From contig NZ_CP147247.1 of NCBI RefSeq assembly GCF_002140975.2, positions 2,977,001 through 3,041,000 of the forward strand: a DNA stretch of 64,000 nt. The letters run 5' to 3'. Positions 17,959 to 27,033 of this stretch are shown piece after piece (the first letter of the stretch is position 1; each line of letters opens with the position of its first letter). This DNA comes from Enterococcus sp. 9E7_DIV0242. GTDB taxonomy: Bacteria; Bacillota; Bacilli; Lactobacillales; Enterococcaceae. Both the position numbers and the translations under genes were made by a program. The notes below the pieces were generated by a model that was not told the DNA's origin, did not search any database, and saw only the letters and a list, made by a program, of their open reading frames with translations.

Positions 17959-17972
17959 CGAATGTTTGTTCG
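17959..17972 (+). promoter_or_regulatory. LexA (SOS) box upstream of recA
   Basis: CGAATGTTTGTTCG differs at one base from the Gram-positive SOS consensus CGAAC-N4-GTTCG. It lies ~37 nt upstream of the recA -10 (TATAAT, 18009-18014; the -35 is weak), a position suited to repression by LexA and release after DNA damage. Confidence 0.8.
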
Positions 17973-18057
17973 TTTTTTTCTTGATTTTTATTTATAAAAC
18001 AGGTAAGATATAATCACTGGAAATAAAACTATGTTTATATATAAGGAGGATTATCAA

Positions 18058-19107
18058 TTGGCTGATGATCGTAAAGTAGCATTAGATGCTGCGTTGAAAA
18101 AAATAGAAAAGAACTTCGGTAAAGGCTCAATCATGAAGCTGGGTGAAAAAGTTGATCAGCAGATATCTACAATTCCAAGTGGTTCATTAGCACTGGATGT
18201 TGCTTTAGGTGTTGGCGGATATCCTCGCGGCAGAATCGTTGAAGTATACGGACCTGAAAGTTCCGGTAAAACAACGGTTGCGCTTCATGCGATTGCAGAA
18301 GTGCAAAAACAAGGCGGAACAGCTGCCTTTATCGATGCTGAGCATGCGTTAGATCCGCAATATGCTCAAAAACTAGGTGTAAATATTGACGAATTGCTAC
18401 TGTCACAACCTGATACAGGGGAGCAAGGCTTGGAAATTGCTGATGCATTGGTTTCAAGTGGTGCGATTGATATCGTAGTTATTGACTCGGTTGCAGCTTT
18501 GGTTCCTCGTGCGGAAATCGATGGGGAAATGGGTGCTAGTCACGTTGGGTTGCAAGCGCGTTTGATGTCTCAAGCGTTACGTAAATTATCAGGTTCTATC
18601 AATAAGACGAAAACAATTGCAATCTTCATCAACCAAATTCGTGAAAAAGTCGGCGTAATGTTCGGAAATCCAGAAACAACACCTGGTGGACGTGCGTTGA
18701 AATTCTACGCAACCGTTCGTTTGGAAGTACGTCGTGCGGAGCAATTGAAGCAAGGAACAGATATCGTCGGAAACCGTACCAAAATCAAAGTAGTAAAAAA
18801 TAAAGTAGCCCCACCATTCAAGGTAGCCGAGGTTGATGTGATGTACGGCCTAGGTATTTCTCAAGAAGGTGAATTGCTGGATATGGCTGTAGAAAAGGAT
18901 CTTGTTGAGAAAAGTGGTGCTTGGTATAGCTATAACGGCGAACGTATCGGTCAGGGACGTGAAAATGTGAAAGCATATATGATCGAACACCCTGAAATGA
19001 TCGCTGAGCTTTCTCCTAAGGTCCGTGCAGCATACGGAATCGGCGATGGGTCAATCGTTGTTGAAGAAGTAGAAGAAGGGCAGGAAGAACTGCCGTTAGA
19101 CGAATAA
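18058..19107 (+). CDS. recA: RecA recombinase
   Basis: 349 residues from TTG 18058, chosen because AAGGAGG (18042-18048) sits 9 nt before it; an ATG at 18031 in the same frame precedes that ribosome site and would add nine unrelated residues. RecA polymerises on single-stranded DNA for strand exchange and stimulates LexA self-cleavage. Walker [10 protein letters not shown] (~65-73), Walker [11 protein letters not shown]1/L2 loop regions ([23 protein letters not shown]) and the acidic C terminus ([14 protein letters not shown]) are all present. SOS control is indicated by the box at 17959. It ends at a bidirectional terminator. Confidence 0.98.
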   Translation: MADDRKVALDAALKKIEKNFGKGSIMKLGEKVDQQISTIPSGSLALDVALGVGGYPRGRIVEVYGPESSGKTTVALHAIAEVQKQGGTAAFIDAEHALDPQYAQKLGVNIDELLLSQPDTGEQGLEIADALVSSGAIDIVVIDSVAALVPRAEIDGEMGASHVGLQARLMSQALRKLSGSINKTKTIAIFINQIREKVGVMFGNPETTPGGRALKFYATVRLEVRRAEQLKQGTDIVGNRTKIKVVKNKVAPPFKVAEVDVMYGLGISQEGELLDMAVEKDLVEKSGAWYSYNGERIGQGRENVKAYMIEHPEMIAELSPKVRAAYGIGDGSIVVEEVEEGQEELPLDE

Positions 19108-19132
19108 ACAAATGATTTGAAAAGCGTTAATT

Positions 19133-19186
19133 AAAAAAGCTGAAGTTACAAGCCATTATCTATTGGCTGTACCTTCGGCTTTTTTG
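19133..19186. terminator. Bidirectional terminator between recA and the convergent gene
   Basis: GCTGAAG (19139-19145) pairs with CTTCGGC (19173-19179), and AGCC with GGCT inside, around ATTATCTATT. A-run on the left and T-run on the right allow use from both sides. Confidence 0.9.
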
Positions 19187-19195
19187 ATTGGCTGA

Positions 19196-19990
19196 TTATT
19201 TTGGTTTGATTTTTACAAAAGGTAAGGCGCCATCTGTATAGATAGCATCTCCACCCCCATTCAATCCGTGATAGCTAGTGGTGAAATGTTCAATCGTATG
19301 GATTTCTAAAGGTAAATCGGTTTCTTGGAAGGTGTCCAAAACAAAATCTCGTTCTTCATCGACATCAGAGCTGATTTTATGTGTGACTTGTCCTGTGAAT
19401 AGAGAGAACCCTACCTTGCGATCATAGGTGGCTGCGGCTAGCCAATCCGCAGTTTTCCCACCAGGAAGATACCAGTTTTCCGGTGTCTTCCAAACTCGTA
19501 CATGATGACGTCTTCGAGGGTTATGATCCATTTCTTTTTCAAAGGCCATGGTTTGCTTTTGATTGAATAGGAGTAACGTGCTGACAGGAGCACTGGGATA
19601 GGAGCGGCCTAAGATACTGGCAATCGTCATATGAATACCAGTAGTGAGAGTTAATGGCTCAGCAAGTGTCCAGCCGCTGGTAGAAAACAGATGAATGATT
19701 TCTTCTTTTGTACCAATAAAGGCTAAATTGATGGGATCGCCCAAAAGGCCATCTGTTGTTCGCGATCGTCCGATGAAATAATCCGGTACGTATCGATGTG
19801 TCATGGTTTTATTGATTACAGGAAGAGCCAGATAGGAGCTAAAAAGCCACAAAACTATATAGGCGAAAATATGAATTTTTTCTGTCAAGATATCTGCGAG
19901 CAGTGCTTTGTAGACTAGGTAACCAATTAAGAGAATGAGTGCAAAACGGATGGTTCTAAAGATACGGTTCCCTATCTTTTGTTTTTTCAT
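19196..19990 (-). CDS. LssY C-terminal domain membrane protein
   Basis: 264 residues with two N-terminal hydrophobic segments (IRFALILLIGYLVYKALL and IHIFAYIVLWLFSSYLALPV), followed by a soluble domain. The segment GDPINLAFIGTKEEIIHLF, then SGWTLAEP and HHVRVWK, matches the LssY_C family. The biochemical role of this family is not established; members occur in exporter and phosphatase-like contexts. It has an AAAGGAG site. The TVP38 protein gene lies 44 nt upstream on the same strand, so the two probably form an operon. Confidence 0.82.
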   Translation of the reverse strand: MKKQKIGNRIFRTIRFALILLIGYLVYKALLADILTEKIHIFAYIVLWLFSSYLALPVINKTMTHRYVPDYFIGRSRTTDGLLGDPINLAFIGTKEEIIHLFSTSGWTLAEPLTLTTGIHMTIASILGRSYPSAPVSTLLLFNQKQTMAFEKEMDHNPRRRHHVRVWKTPENWYLPGGKTADWLAAATYDRKVGFSLFTGQVTHKISSDVDEERDFVLDTFQETDLPLEIHTIEHFTTSYHGLNGGGDAIYTDGALPFVKIKPK

Positions 19991-20034
19991 AATAAACTCC
20001 TTTCCGTTGCTGGTGATCTAATGCAACAAGTATG

Positions 20035-20622
20035 CTAAAACAGGTGGTGTTCAAAAAGGTAGACCATGAAGTAGCTGTACACACCGATAGACCAAGGCTT
20101 CAAAAGTAGGATGATTCTCAAAAATTTCTTGAATGGAAGATCCGTCATTCCTGCAACAAGACAGACGATGTCATCTGGAGCAAAAGGAATGATCAGTGTC
20201 CAAACTAACAGTTTTTGGATTTTTTTATCGTCGTTGGAACGAACTAAATCTGTAAATTCTCCATATTTTTTAGGCGACAAAAGGGCTTTAACAAATCCTT
20301 TGCCATAATGTCGAACCAGCATAAAAGCAAGAATCTCCCCAATCACTAAACCAATGTAGCTATAGAGCAATCCATAGATATTACCAAACATCAACATCCC
20401 CGCAACTGAAGAAATACCACCAGGTAATATGGGAATGATCACCTGAACGATTTGAAGAAGAATAAAGACAATGATGGCCCATTGACCAAACTGGTGGATA
20501 AAATTTTTCAAGAGCATGGGTGATTTGAAAATACCTAAATGCAGACCATAGAGAACAAGGCCGAAAAGAACAAGTAGACCTAAAAAGGGCAACAGACGAA
20601 TGAATTTTTGTAGGCGTGTCAA
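20035..20622 (-). CDS. TVP38/TMEM64 family membrane protein (VTT domain)
   Basis: 195 residues with about five membrane segments and the VTT/SNARE-associated signature region (PILPGGISSVAGMLMFG and GEILAFMLVRHYGKGF, then FAPDDIVCLVAGMTDL). Relatives in the DedA superfamily are linked to membrane potential, lipid flipping and envelope integrity. The start is TTG with GGAGGAG 8 nt upstream. It probably forms an operon with the following LssY-C gene. Confidence 0.88.
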   Translation of the reverse strand: MTRLQKFIRLLPFLGLLVLFGLVLYGLHLGIFKSPMLLKNFIHQFGQWAIIVFILLQIVQVIIPILPGGISSVAGMLMFGNIYGLLYSYIGLVIGEILAFMLVRHYGKGFVKALLSPKKYGEFTDLVRSNDDKKIQKLLVWTLIIPFAPDDIVCLVAGMTDLPFKKFLRIILLLKPWSIGVYSYFMVYLFEHHLF

Positions 20623-20998
20623 AGTGATCTCCTCCGGTTTTCTATCAAGTGTAGATACTTATGAAATAATGGCAATCAGTACACGAACAACAAGTGAATT
20701 GTGAGTCTCTCAGTCAATTCTTGATGTCTCTTTGATTATATAGCCTTTTTTTCAAATGAAACAATTATTCGCCTTTTAGCTGTTTAGTAAAAGAGTCGAT
20801 TTTAATGATAGGAGTCTTGGGTAATTGAGATAGAATGGTGGAACTCTAAAAAACGCGTGCAACTAGAAAAAAAATTTTCGCTGTGTTATTTTTTATCAAA
20901 TCTATAGCTAGAAACACGTACTTTCGGTATTCGCCATTATTCGGTCCAGAACAGGTGTTTCAATTGCTTGCCGTGTGGATGATAATAGCTATTTTAAG

Positions 20999-21027
20999 TT
21001 GACACACTGATAGACAACAATTAGAAT
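20999..21027 (+). promoter_or_regulatory. Strong sigma-A promoter for rny
   Basis: TTGACA (20999-21004), 17 nt, TAGAAT (21022-21027). The 5' untranslated region would be about 108 nt. The rest of the 520-base gap from 20623 is AT-rich with no ORF or convincing hairpin. Confidence 0.85.
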
Positions 21028-21142
21028 AAAGTTGTGTGCATTTTCTGTACACACATCATTGATGTATTGATAATGACAATCATTTTTTGTCAATAAAACT
21101 ACATGAATATTGAAGTGAATAGATAGTATGGAGGTGGAAACA

Positions 21143-22699
21143 ATGGGTTTATTAATTCCCCTTGCTATCGTCGCATTAATTGTCGGTCTTGGAGGAGGGT
21201 TTTTCATTGCAAAATCCCGTCATGAAAAGGCAGTGGATGGAGCGAAAAACTCCGCTGTCGGTATTATTGAAGATGCCCGCAAAGAAGCAGAGACTCTGAA
21301 AAAAGAATTTTTGCTGGAAGCCAAGGAAGAAAACCAGAAGTATCGATCAGAGGTTGAAAGTGAGTTAAAAGAGAGTAAGTTAGAGTTAAAATCACAGGAG
21401 AATCGTCTTTTACAAAGAGAACAAACGTTGGATCGTAAAGATGACGTTCTTGAAAAACGTGAGAGCTCACTGGAAAGCAAAGAAGAAAAGCTGGTCGCAA
21501 AGCGGCAATTAATTGATGAGCGGGAAAAAGAAGTAGAACAGCTGGTAGAGAAGCAGCAGCAAGAAATAGAACGTGTTGCATCCCTATCTAAAGATCAAGC
21601 GAAAGAAATCATCATGAAAACAACGGAACAAGAATTGAACCATGAACTTGCTGTATTAGTTAAAGAATCAGAAGAACGTGCGAAGGAAGAAGCAGACCGT
21701 AAAGCGAAAAATCTGCTTTCTCTGGCAATTCAACGTTGTGCAGCAGATTCGATTTCTGAAACAACTGTTTCTGTTGTTAGCTTGCCGAATGATGAGATGA
21801 AAGGTCGAATCATCGGACGTGAAGGCCGAAATATTCGTACATTGGAAACATTAACTGGGATCGATTTGATTATTGATGATACACCGGAAGCAGTAGTACT
21901 TTCCGGATTTGATCCAATTCGAAGAGAGATCGCGCGCATGACTCTGGAACGTTTGATTCAAGATGGACGTATCCATCCGGCTCGAATTGAAGAGACTGTC
22001 GAAAAATCTCGGAAGGAAATGGATGAACGTATTCGTGAATATGGAGAGCAGGCCGCTTTTGAAGTAGGCGCTCATACCTTACATCCAGACTTAATCAAGA
22101 TTTTGGGACGTTTACGTTTCCGTACAAGTTATGGTCAAAATGTTTTAAATCACTCGATTGAAGTAGCTAAACTGACAGGTGTGCTTGCAGCTGAGCTGGG
22201 AGAAGATGTTCAGTTGGCTAAACGAGCAGGATTGCTTCATGATATTGGGAAGGCCTTGGATCATGAGATTGAAGGGTCCCATGTGGAGATCGGTGCAGAA
22301 TTAGCTGCGAAGTATAAGGAAAATGCTACGGTAATCAATGCAATTGCTTCTCACCATGGTGATATTGAAGCAACATCCGTTATTTCCGTACTGGTTGCAG
22401 CAGCAGATGCGTTATCAGCTGCAAGACCGGGAGCTCGTAGTGAATCTCTGGAAAACTATATCCGTCGTTTAGAAAATCTAGAGAACATTTCTAATGGGTT
22501 TGCCGGAGTAGAATCAAGCTTTGCTGTACAAGCAGGACGTGAGATTCGTGTAATGGTAAAACCGGAAGAAGTTTCAGATTTAGAAGCGGTTCGCTTAGTG
22601 CGTGATATTCGTAAGAAAATTGAAGACGATCTGGATTATCCGGGACACATCAAAGTTACAGTTGTCCGTGAAACCAGAGCCGTTGATTATGCTAAATAA
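21143..22699 (+). CDS. rny: Ribonuclease Y
   Basis: 518 residues from ATG 21143, 8 nt after GGAGG; the frame opens at 21128 but that ATG is part of the ribosome site. RNase Y is the membrane-anchored endonuclease that starts mRNA decay in Firmicutes. It shows an N-terminal membrane helix ([20 protein letters not shown]), a long charged coiled coil (~30-200), a KH domain ([15 protein letters not shown]) and an HD domain ([17 protein letters not shown], then ASHHGD). ymdB and the ricA-like gene, whose Bacillus products are functionally tied to RNase Y, lie within 4 kb. Confidence 0.98.
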   Translation: MGLLIPLAIVALIVGLGGGFFIAKSRHEKAVDGAKNSAVGIIEDARKEAETLKKEFLLEAKEENQKYRSEVESELKESKLELKSQENRLLQREQTLDRKDDVLEKRESSLESKEEKLVAKRQLIDEREKEVEQLVEKQQQEIERVASLSKDQAKEIIMKTTEQELNHELAVLVKESEERAKEEADRKAKNLLSLAIQRCAADSISETTVSVVSLPNDEMKGRIIGREGRNIRTLETLTGIDLIIDDTPEAVVLSGFDPIRREIARMTLERLIQDGRIHPARIEETVEKSRKEMDERIREYGEQAAFEVGAHTLHPDLIKILGRLRFRTSYGQNVLNHSIEVAKLTGVLAAELGEDVQLAKRAGLLHDIGKALDHEIEGSHVEIGAELAAKYKENATVINAIASHHGDIEATSVISVLVAAADALSAARPGARSESLENYIRRLENLENISNGFAGVESSFAVQAGREIRVMVKPEEVSDLEAVRLVRDIRKKIEDDLDYPGHIKVTVVRETRAVDYAK

Positions 22700-22704
22700 A
22701 AAAG

Positions 22705-22745
22705 AAAGCTGTCTTTTATCTTTAATGATAAGAGGCAGTTTTTTA
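22705..22745 (+). terminator. Terminator after rny
   Basis: CTGTCTTTTATC (22709-22720) pairs with GATAAGAGGCAG (22727-22738), followed by TTTTTT. It separates rny from the oppA-like gene. Confidence 0.9.
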
Positions 22746-23109
22746 TTTGAGTAAATTATCACTTAGGATTCAGCCTATGGATAAAAGAAAATATTTATTT
22801 AAATGAATCAATAGATATTTCTATTATAATTTCTATAAAATTCGGAAATCGTTGAACTTCCAGTCAATTTCTCAATAAATGAGAGAATACTGAGTATTTT
22901 ACTGTTTCATCAATAAAAAGATAAACCAGAAGTTTAGAGTTAGATATATTGCAATAGAAAGAGAAATTACTGAAAAACAAGTTTTTTCTCATGTGATTCT
23001 CTGCGAAAATTTACTATTTGTTTAAATTAGTAGGGGGTTATATCATTGCGATATTAGGATTTCTTTGATATATTTCTAATAGGTCTAATTAAACATAGGA
23101 GGTTTTCTA
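22746..23109 (+). promoter_or_regulatory. AT-rich leader of the oppA-like gene, possible CodY site
   Basis: 364 bases without an ORF. AAATTACTGAAAAAC (22964-22978) matches the CodY consensus AATTTTCWGAAAATT at 11 of 15 positions, which would fit a peptide-uptake gene, but in such AT-rich DNA this is weak. An AGGAGG ribosome site precedes the gene. Confidence 0.35.
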
Positions 23110-24786
23110 ATGGGGATCAAGAAAAAAACAGCTTTAGGGCTTATTACAACCGTTTGTACGTTAACTTTGGTTGCATGTGGAACAACTACTGGAGGAGATA
23201 CTTCTGACAGTGCTGGCGGATCAGGTGGATCAGCGAGTGGAGAGCAAGTATTAAGATACATCGAAAGACAGGAAATGCCAAGTGCAGATCCATCTTTAGC
23301 AACAGACGAAGTAAGTTTTATTGCGTTAAACAATGTATACGAAGGTATCTATCGCATGGATAAAGACAATCACCCACAACCGGCAGGTGCTGCTGAGATG
23401 GCTGAAGTCAGCGACGATAGCTTGACTTACAAAATCAAATTAAGAGAAGATGCAGTGTGGTCAGACGGCGAACCTGTAACAGCAGATGACTATGTCTACG
23501 CTTGGCAGAGAACTGTAGATCCTGATACAGCATCAGAATATTCATATATGTTTGCTCCTGTGAAGAATGCTGAGAAAATTACAGCAGGTGAAATGGACAA
23601 AGAAGAATTAGGAATCAAGGCAGTTAGTGATTATGAATTGGAAATTACTTTGGAAAAGGTAACACCATATTTTGATTACTTATTGGCATTCCCATCATTC
23701 TTACCACAACGCCAAGATATCGTTGAAAAATATGGCAAAGATTACACAACTACAAGCGATAATGCAGTATACAATGGTCCATTTACATTAACAGATTTCG
23801 ATGGTCCGGGTACTGATACAGCTTGGTCTTACACTAAGAATGATACTTACTGGGATAAAGATACAGTAAAATTAGATAAAGTTGTTGTAGACGTAGTAAA
23901 AGAAGCACCGACTTCTCTAAACTTGTATCAAGATGGTCAGACAGATGATACACCATTGACTGGTGAATTGGCTCTTCAAATGAAGGACGATCCCGATTAT
24001 CTAGTTCTTGAAGATGCATCTACTTTCTATTTGGAAATGAACCAAAGAGATGCAGATTCCCCTTACCATAATATCAATTTGCGTAAAGCATTGGCATATG
24101 CTGTTGATCGTGAATCATTAGTGACTCAAATTCTGGCAAACGGTTCGACAGTTGCTGAAGGTCTAGTACCAAAAGGATTGTCAAACAACCCTGATTCAAA
24201 CGAAGACTTTGCAGAAGAAGCGGGTAATCCGATTTCCTTCGATGAAGACAAAGCAAAAGAATATTGGGAAAAAGCGAAAAAAGAACTGAAAATCGACTCT
24301 TTGACTATGGATCTTTTAGTTGACGATACAGATGGTTCTAAGAAAATGGCTGAATTCTTGCAAGGTTCACTTGGAGACACATTGGACGGCTTGAAAGTAA
24401 CAGTTAGTCCGGTACCATTCTCTGTACGTTTGGATCGCACAAGTAAAGGCGATTTTGAAGTAGCAGTCGGTGGTTGGGGTGCAGATTACGCGGACCCAAG
24501 TAGCTTCCTTGATTTATTCGTAACTGGGAACTCTTATAACCGTGGACGTTACTCAAATAAAGAATACGACAAGCTGATCGAAAGTGCATCTTCAACAAAT
24601 GCAAACGATCCAGAAGCACGTTGGCAAGATCTGTTGGATGCTGAAAAAATCATCATGGATGATATGGGTATCGTTCCAATCTACCAAAAAGCAGAAGCTC
24701 ATTTACGTTCGCCAAAAATCAAAGACATGTTCTATCACTCTACTGGAGCGAAATATGACTTCAAATGGGCGTACATGGCAGAATAG
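23110..24786 (+). CDS. Oligopeptide ABC transporter substrate-binding lipoprotein (SBP family 5)
   Basis: 558 residues with a lipoprotein signal (VCTLTLVACGTTTGG, lipobox LVAC), a Gly/Ser linker, then an extracellular solute-binding family 5 fold: PSADPSLATDEVS, VWSDGEPVTADDYVYAWQR, NINLRKALAYAVDRE and GWGADYADPSSFLDLF. It captures peptides outside the cell for an Opp-type importer. No permease or ATPase genes adjoin, so it is an orphan binding protein that would use an importer encoded elsewhere. In enterococci such orphans include pheromone or peptide receptors. It is monocistronic, bounded by terminators at 22705 and 24808. Confidence 0.93.
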   Translation: MGIKKKTALGLITTVCTLTLVACGTTTGGDTSDSAGGSGGSASGEQVLRYIERQEMPSADPSLATDEVSFIALNNVYEGIYRMDKDNHPQPAGAAEMAEVSDDSLTYKIKLREDAVWSDGEPVTADDYVYAWQRTVDPDTASEYSYMFAPVKNAEKITAGEMDKEELGIKAVSDYELEITLEKVTPYFDYLLAFPSFLPQRQDIVEKYGKDYTTTSDNAVYNGPFTLTDFDGPGTDTAWSYTKNDTYWDKDTVKLDKVVVDVVKEAPTSLNLYQDGQTDDTPLTGELALQMKDDPDYLVLEDASTFYLEMNQRDADSPYHNINLRKALAYAVDRESLVTQILANGSTVAEGLVPKGLSNNPDSNEDFAEEAGNPISFDEDKAKEYWEKAKKELKIDSLTMDLLVDDTDGSKKMAEFLQGSLGDTLDGLKVTVSPVPFSVRLDRTSKGDFEVAVGGWGADYADPSSFLDLFVTGNSYNRGRYSNKEYDKLIESASSTNANDPEARWQDLLDAEKIIMDDMGIVPIYQKAEAHLRSPKIKDMFYHSTGAKYDFKWAYMAE

Positions 24787-24807
24787 GTTCTATATAGTTT
24801 AAATAAG

Positions 24808-24838
24808 AGAAGAAGTGGGAAACTGCTTCTTCTTTTTT
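24808..24838 (+). terminator. Terminator after the oppA-like gene
   Basis: AGAAGAAG (24808-24815) pairs with CTTCTTCT (24826-24833), followed by a T-run. Confidence 0.9.
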
Positions 24839-24974
24839 GTTGTAAGTGGGTTCGAACTTATTGATCGGAGTTCTCAGACTGTCTCACTTTTTTCTTTCAA
24901 ACAACAAATCTTTTCATTCTGAGCGAAAACCTCTATAATATAACAGTAAGACTAAGAGAGAAGAGGAAGAGTGT

Positions 24975-25772
24975 TTGCGTATATTATTTATTGGAGATGT
25001 TGTGGGTTCGCTTGGAAGAGAAACGATCACAGAATATTTGCCAAAGTTAAAAAAGAAGTACCAGCCGCAGGTGACGATTGCTAATGGTGAGAATGCAGCA
25101 GCTGGCAGAGGAATCACGGGGAAAATATATAAAAAATTTCTACAGGACGGTGTCGATGTTGTTACCTTGGGCAATCACACTTGGGACAATCGAGAGATTT
25201 TCGAATTTATCGATGATGCGAAAAAGATGGTCAGACCGGCCAATTTTCCTGAGGGAACACCTGGACAAGGAATTGTTTATGTTAAGGTAAATCAGCTTGA
25301 ACTGGCGGTCATCAACTTGCAGGCACGTGCATTCATGGTAGATTTGGATGATCCGTTTAGAAAAGCAGAACAGCTAGTTGAGGAAGCAAGAAAGCGGACA
25401 CCGTTGATCTTTGTGGATTTTCATGGCGAGACGACAAGTGAGAAGCAAGCGATGGGCTGGTTTTTGGATGGAAAGGTCAGTGCTGTAATTGGTACACATA
25501 CGCATGTTCAAACAAACGACCGGAGAATCCTGCCGCAAGGAACAGCGTATCTGTCTGATGTTGGTATGACAGGTCCCTACGATGGGATTTTAGGAATGAA
25601 AAGAGAAGCGATCATTGAAAAATTCTGGACAGCTTTGCCGCAACGATTTGAGGTTGTTGAGAAGGGTCGTAGCATTTTATCTGCCTGCTTTATTGAGTTG
25701 GACGACCAAACCGGTCATGCAAAAGACATTCAATTGATTCAAATCAATGAGGATCGCCCTTTTCAGGAGTAA
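24975..25772 (+). CDS. ymdB: YmdB-type metallophosphoesterase
   Basis: 265 residues. It is a calcineurin-like phosphoesterase of the YmdB family (TIGR00282), which hydrolyses 2',3'-cyclic nucleotides and affects RNase Y-dependent RNA levels and biofilm choice in Bacillus. Metal-binding motifs are GDVVGSLGRE, NGENAA, LGNHTWDN, DFHGETTSEK and GTHTHVQTND. The start is TTG 24975, with AGGAAGAG upstream. It lies 2.3 kb from rny and is separated from it only by the orphan binding protein. Confidence 0.95.
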   Translation: MRILFIGDVVGSLGRETITEYLPKLKKKYQPQVTIANGENAAAGRGITGKIYKKFLQDGVDVVTLGNHTWDNREIFEFIDDAKKMVRPANFPEGTPGQGIVYVKVNQLELAVINLQARAFMVDLDDPFRKAEQLVEEARKRTPLIFVDFHGETTSEKQAMGWFLDGKVSAVIGTHTHVQTNDRRILPQGTAYLSDVGMTGPYDGILGMKREAIIEKFWTALPQRFEVVEKGRSILSACFIELDDQTGHAKDIQLIQINEDRPFQE

Positions 25773-25773
25773 T

Positions 25774-25822
25774 AAAAAAAGTTGAGGCAGGTACTCGTTT
25801 AGCGATCTGCTTCAACTTTTTT
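25774..25822. terminator. Bidirectional terminator between ymdB and the convergent gene
   Basis: AAAGTTGA-G-GCAG (25778-25790) pairs with CTGC-T-TCAACTTT (25807-25819), with A- and T-runs on the two sides. Confidence 0.9.
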
Positions 25823-25838
25823 GTTGTGATGTGTCGGA

Positions 25839-26171
25839 CTAGTCCAGTTCATTGACGATTACAGTGGCATTGTAGCCAATATAAATATTGGTTTTCAGAC
25901 CAGTTTCAGCATCGATGTACTCGATACGTCCGTCGCCATAATTGATATCGAATTTTCCGGTTTTTTCATAGATGATAGAGCCATCAGCGTTATAAACGAG
26001 AATTTCACGGTTCAGCCCATTATTAACACTGGACTGTAGATTTTTCTGCCAGCGTTTCCCACCTGCTGTGCCAAAGATGATGAACAAAATCAAAGCAGCG
26101 ACCAGAGCGACAGCAATCAAAGTTCCGGTTAGCATTTTTTTCTTTTGTGAAGCAGTCATTTTCTTTTCCAT
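25839..26171 (-). CDS. Small membrane-anchored protein of unknown function
   Basis: 110 residues: a basic N terminus (MEKKMTASQKKKM), one membrane helix (LIAVALVAALILFIIFGTA), then a ~70-residue beta-rich extracytoplasmic domain (REILVYNADGSIIYEKTGKF to YNATVIVNELD). The GDGRIEYIDAETG region suggests a small PepSY- or lipocalin-like sheet, but I do not recognise a family. It has a clear AGGAGGG site. It faces ymdB, and the 48-bp repeat array lies just upstream of its start, within its probable promoter region. Confidence 0.8.
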   Translation of the reverse strand: MEKKMTASQKKKMLTGTLIAVALVAALILFIIFGTAGGKRWQKNLQSSVNNGLNREILVYNADGSIIYEKTGKFDINYGDGRIEYIDAETGLKTNIYIGYNATVIVNELD

Positions 26172-26227
26172 ACATACCCTCCTATATTCGTGTTAATACA
26201 AGTATATCAGAAAAGCGGTCCAGGCTT

Positions 26228-26440
26228 AATGCTTTGTCACGAGAATCGAAGACTCGCAGAGACACCCAAAGAAGCAATGCTTTGTCTCGAGAATCAAAGA
26301 CTCGCAGAGACACTCAAAGAAGCAATGCTTTGTCACGAGAATCGAAGACTCGCAGAGACACCCAAAGAAGCAATGCTTTGTCACGAGAATCGAAACGCAG
26401 TAAGACTCGCAGAGAAACAATTACAAAATAATGCTTTGTC
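26228..26440. repeat. 48-bp tandem repeat array, about four units plus a fragment
   Basis: Units beginning AATGCTTTGTC start at 26228, 26276, 26324 and 26372, with a truncated fifth at 26430. Units 1-3 are nearly identical; unit 4 carries a 9-10-base insertion near its middle. Each unit contains nested inverted pairs CTTTG/CAAAG and CGAG/CTCG, so each can form a hairpin. The period is a multiple of three, which keeps frames open on both strands and produces spurious ORFs of repeated peptides. It lies between a small membrane protein gene and the mutS operon promoter. Confidence 0.93.
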
Positions 26441-26586
26441 TTAATAATTGAAATTTTATAGTGGGAACTTTAGTGTTTCTCATGTACCCTAAAAACGGTG
26501 TTTCCTTTCTATTTGGACGCAAATAAATCATTCCTTACACAGAAAGTGGCTTTTGCAAAGAAAAAATAGGTGAAGTAAAATAGAAT

Positions 26587-26614
26587 TTGGCAAAAAATCG
26601 GAATGTGTTAAAAT
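26587..26614 (+). promoter_or_regulatory. Promoter of the ricA-like/mutS/mutL operon
   Basis: TTGGCA (26587-26592), 16 nt, TAAAAT (26609-26614) with TGT before it (extended -10). It closely resembles the cinA promoter. It is 47 nt before the first gene. Confidence 0.75.
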
Positions 26615-26660
26615 AAACATACATATTTTGAAAGAAAATCAATGACTGAAGGTGTGAAGT

Positions 26661-27032
26661 ATGGATCATTCCATTGAAGATAAAAAGATTGAAGCTGAGC
26701 TGGAGAAGCTACTTCAACTACTCGAACAAAATGAAACAATCAAGCGCTATAAAGAGATTGAGCAACGAGTAAATAACAACGAAAAGCTGACACAGCTTGT
26801 GGAAGCAATTAAAGCGGCCCAGAAAGATGCTGTTCAGTTTGCTCATTATGGGAAACCCGAGGCTGAGAAGGAAGCGATTAAGCATGCGGACGAGCTGACT
26901 GCGCAATTTGATGAGCATCCCTTAGTTGTAGCTTACCGGGAGCAATTAGCAGAAGCCAATGATCTTCTGCAGCACATCACTACGATGATCCAACGTGGGA
27001 TCAATGATCAATTAGAGAAAGAAGGGTTATGA
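26661..27032 (+). CDS. YlbF/YmcA (RicA-like) family protein
   Basis: 123 residues, almost entirely helical, with the YlbF/YmcA pattern ([42 protein letters not shown]). In Bacillus, RicA (YmcA), RicF (YlbF) and RicT form a complex that directs RNase Y to specific mRNAs. A ymcA homologue just before mutS is the usual Firmicutes arrangement. Its stop lies one base before the TTG start of mutS, so the two are coupled. Confidence 0.88.
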   Translation: MDHSIEDKKIEAELEKLLQLLEQNETIKRYKEIEQRVNNNEKLTQLVEAIKAAQKDAVQFAHYGKPEAEKEAIKHADELTAQFDEHPLVVAYREQLAEANDLLQHITTMIQRGINDQLEKEGL

Positions 27033-27033
27033 T

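Noticed and set aside
26228..26440. CRISPR array
   Set aside because: The units are contiguous 48-bp tandem copies without unique spacers, and no cas genes are present.
26147..26444. Protein-coding repeats on either strand of the 48-bp array (NALSRESKTRRDTQRS-type or CESSILVTKHCFFGCL-type peptides)
   Set aside because: The frames stay open only because the unit length is a multiple of three; they have no ribosome site and overlap a promoter region.
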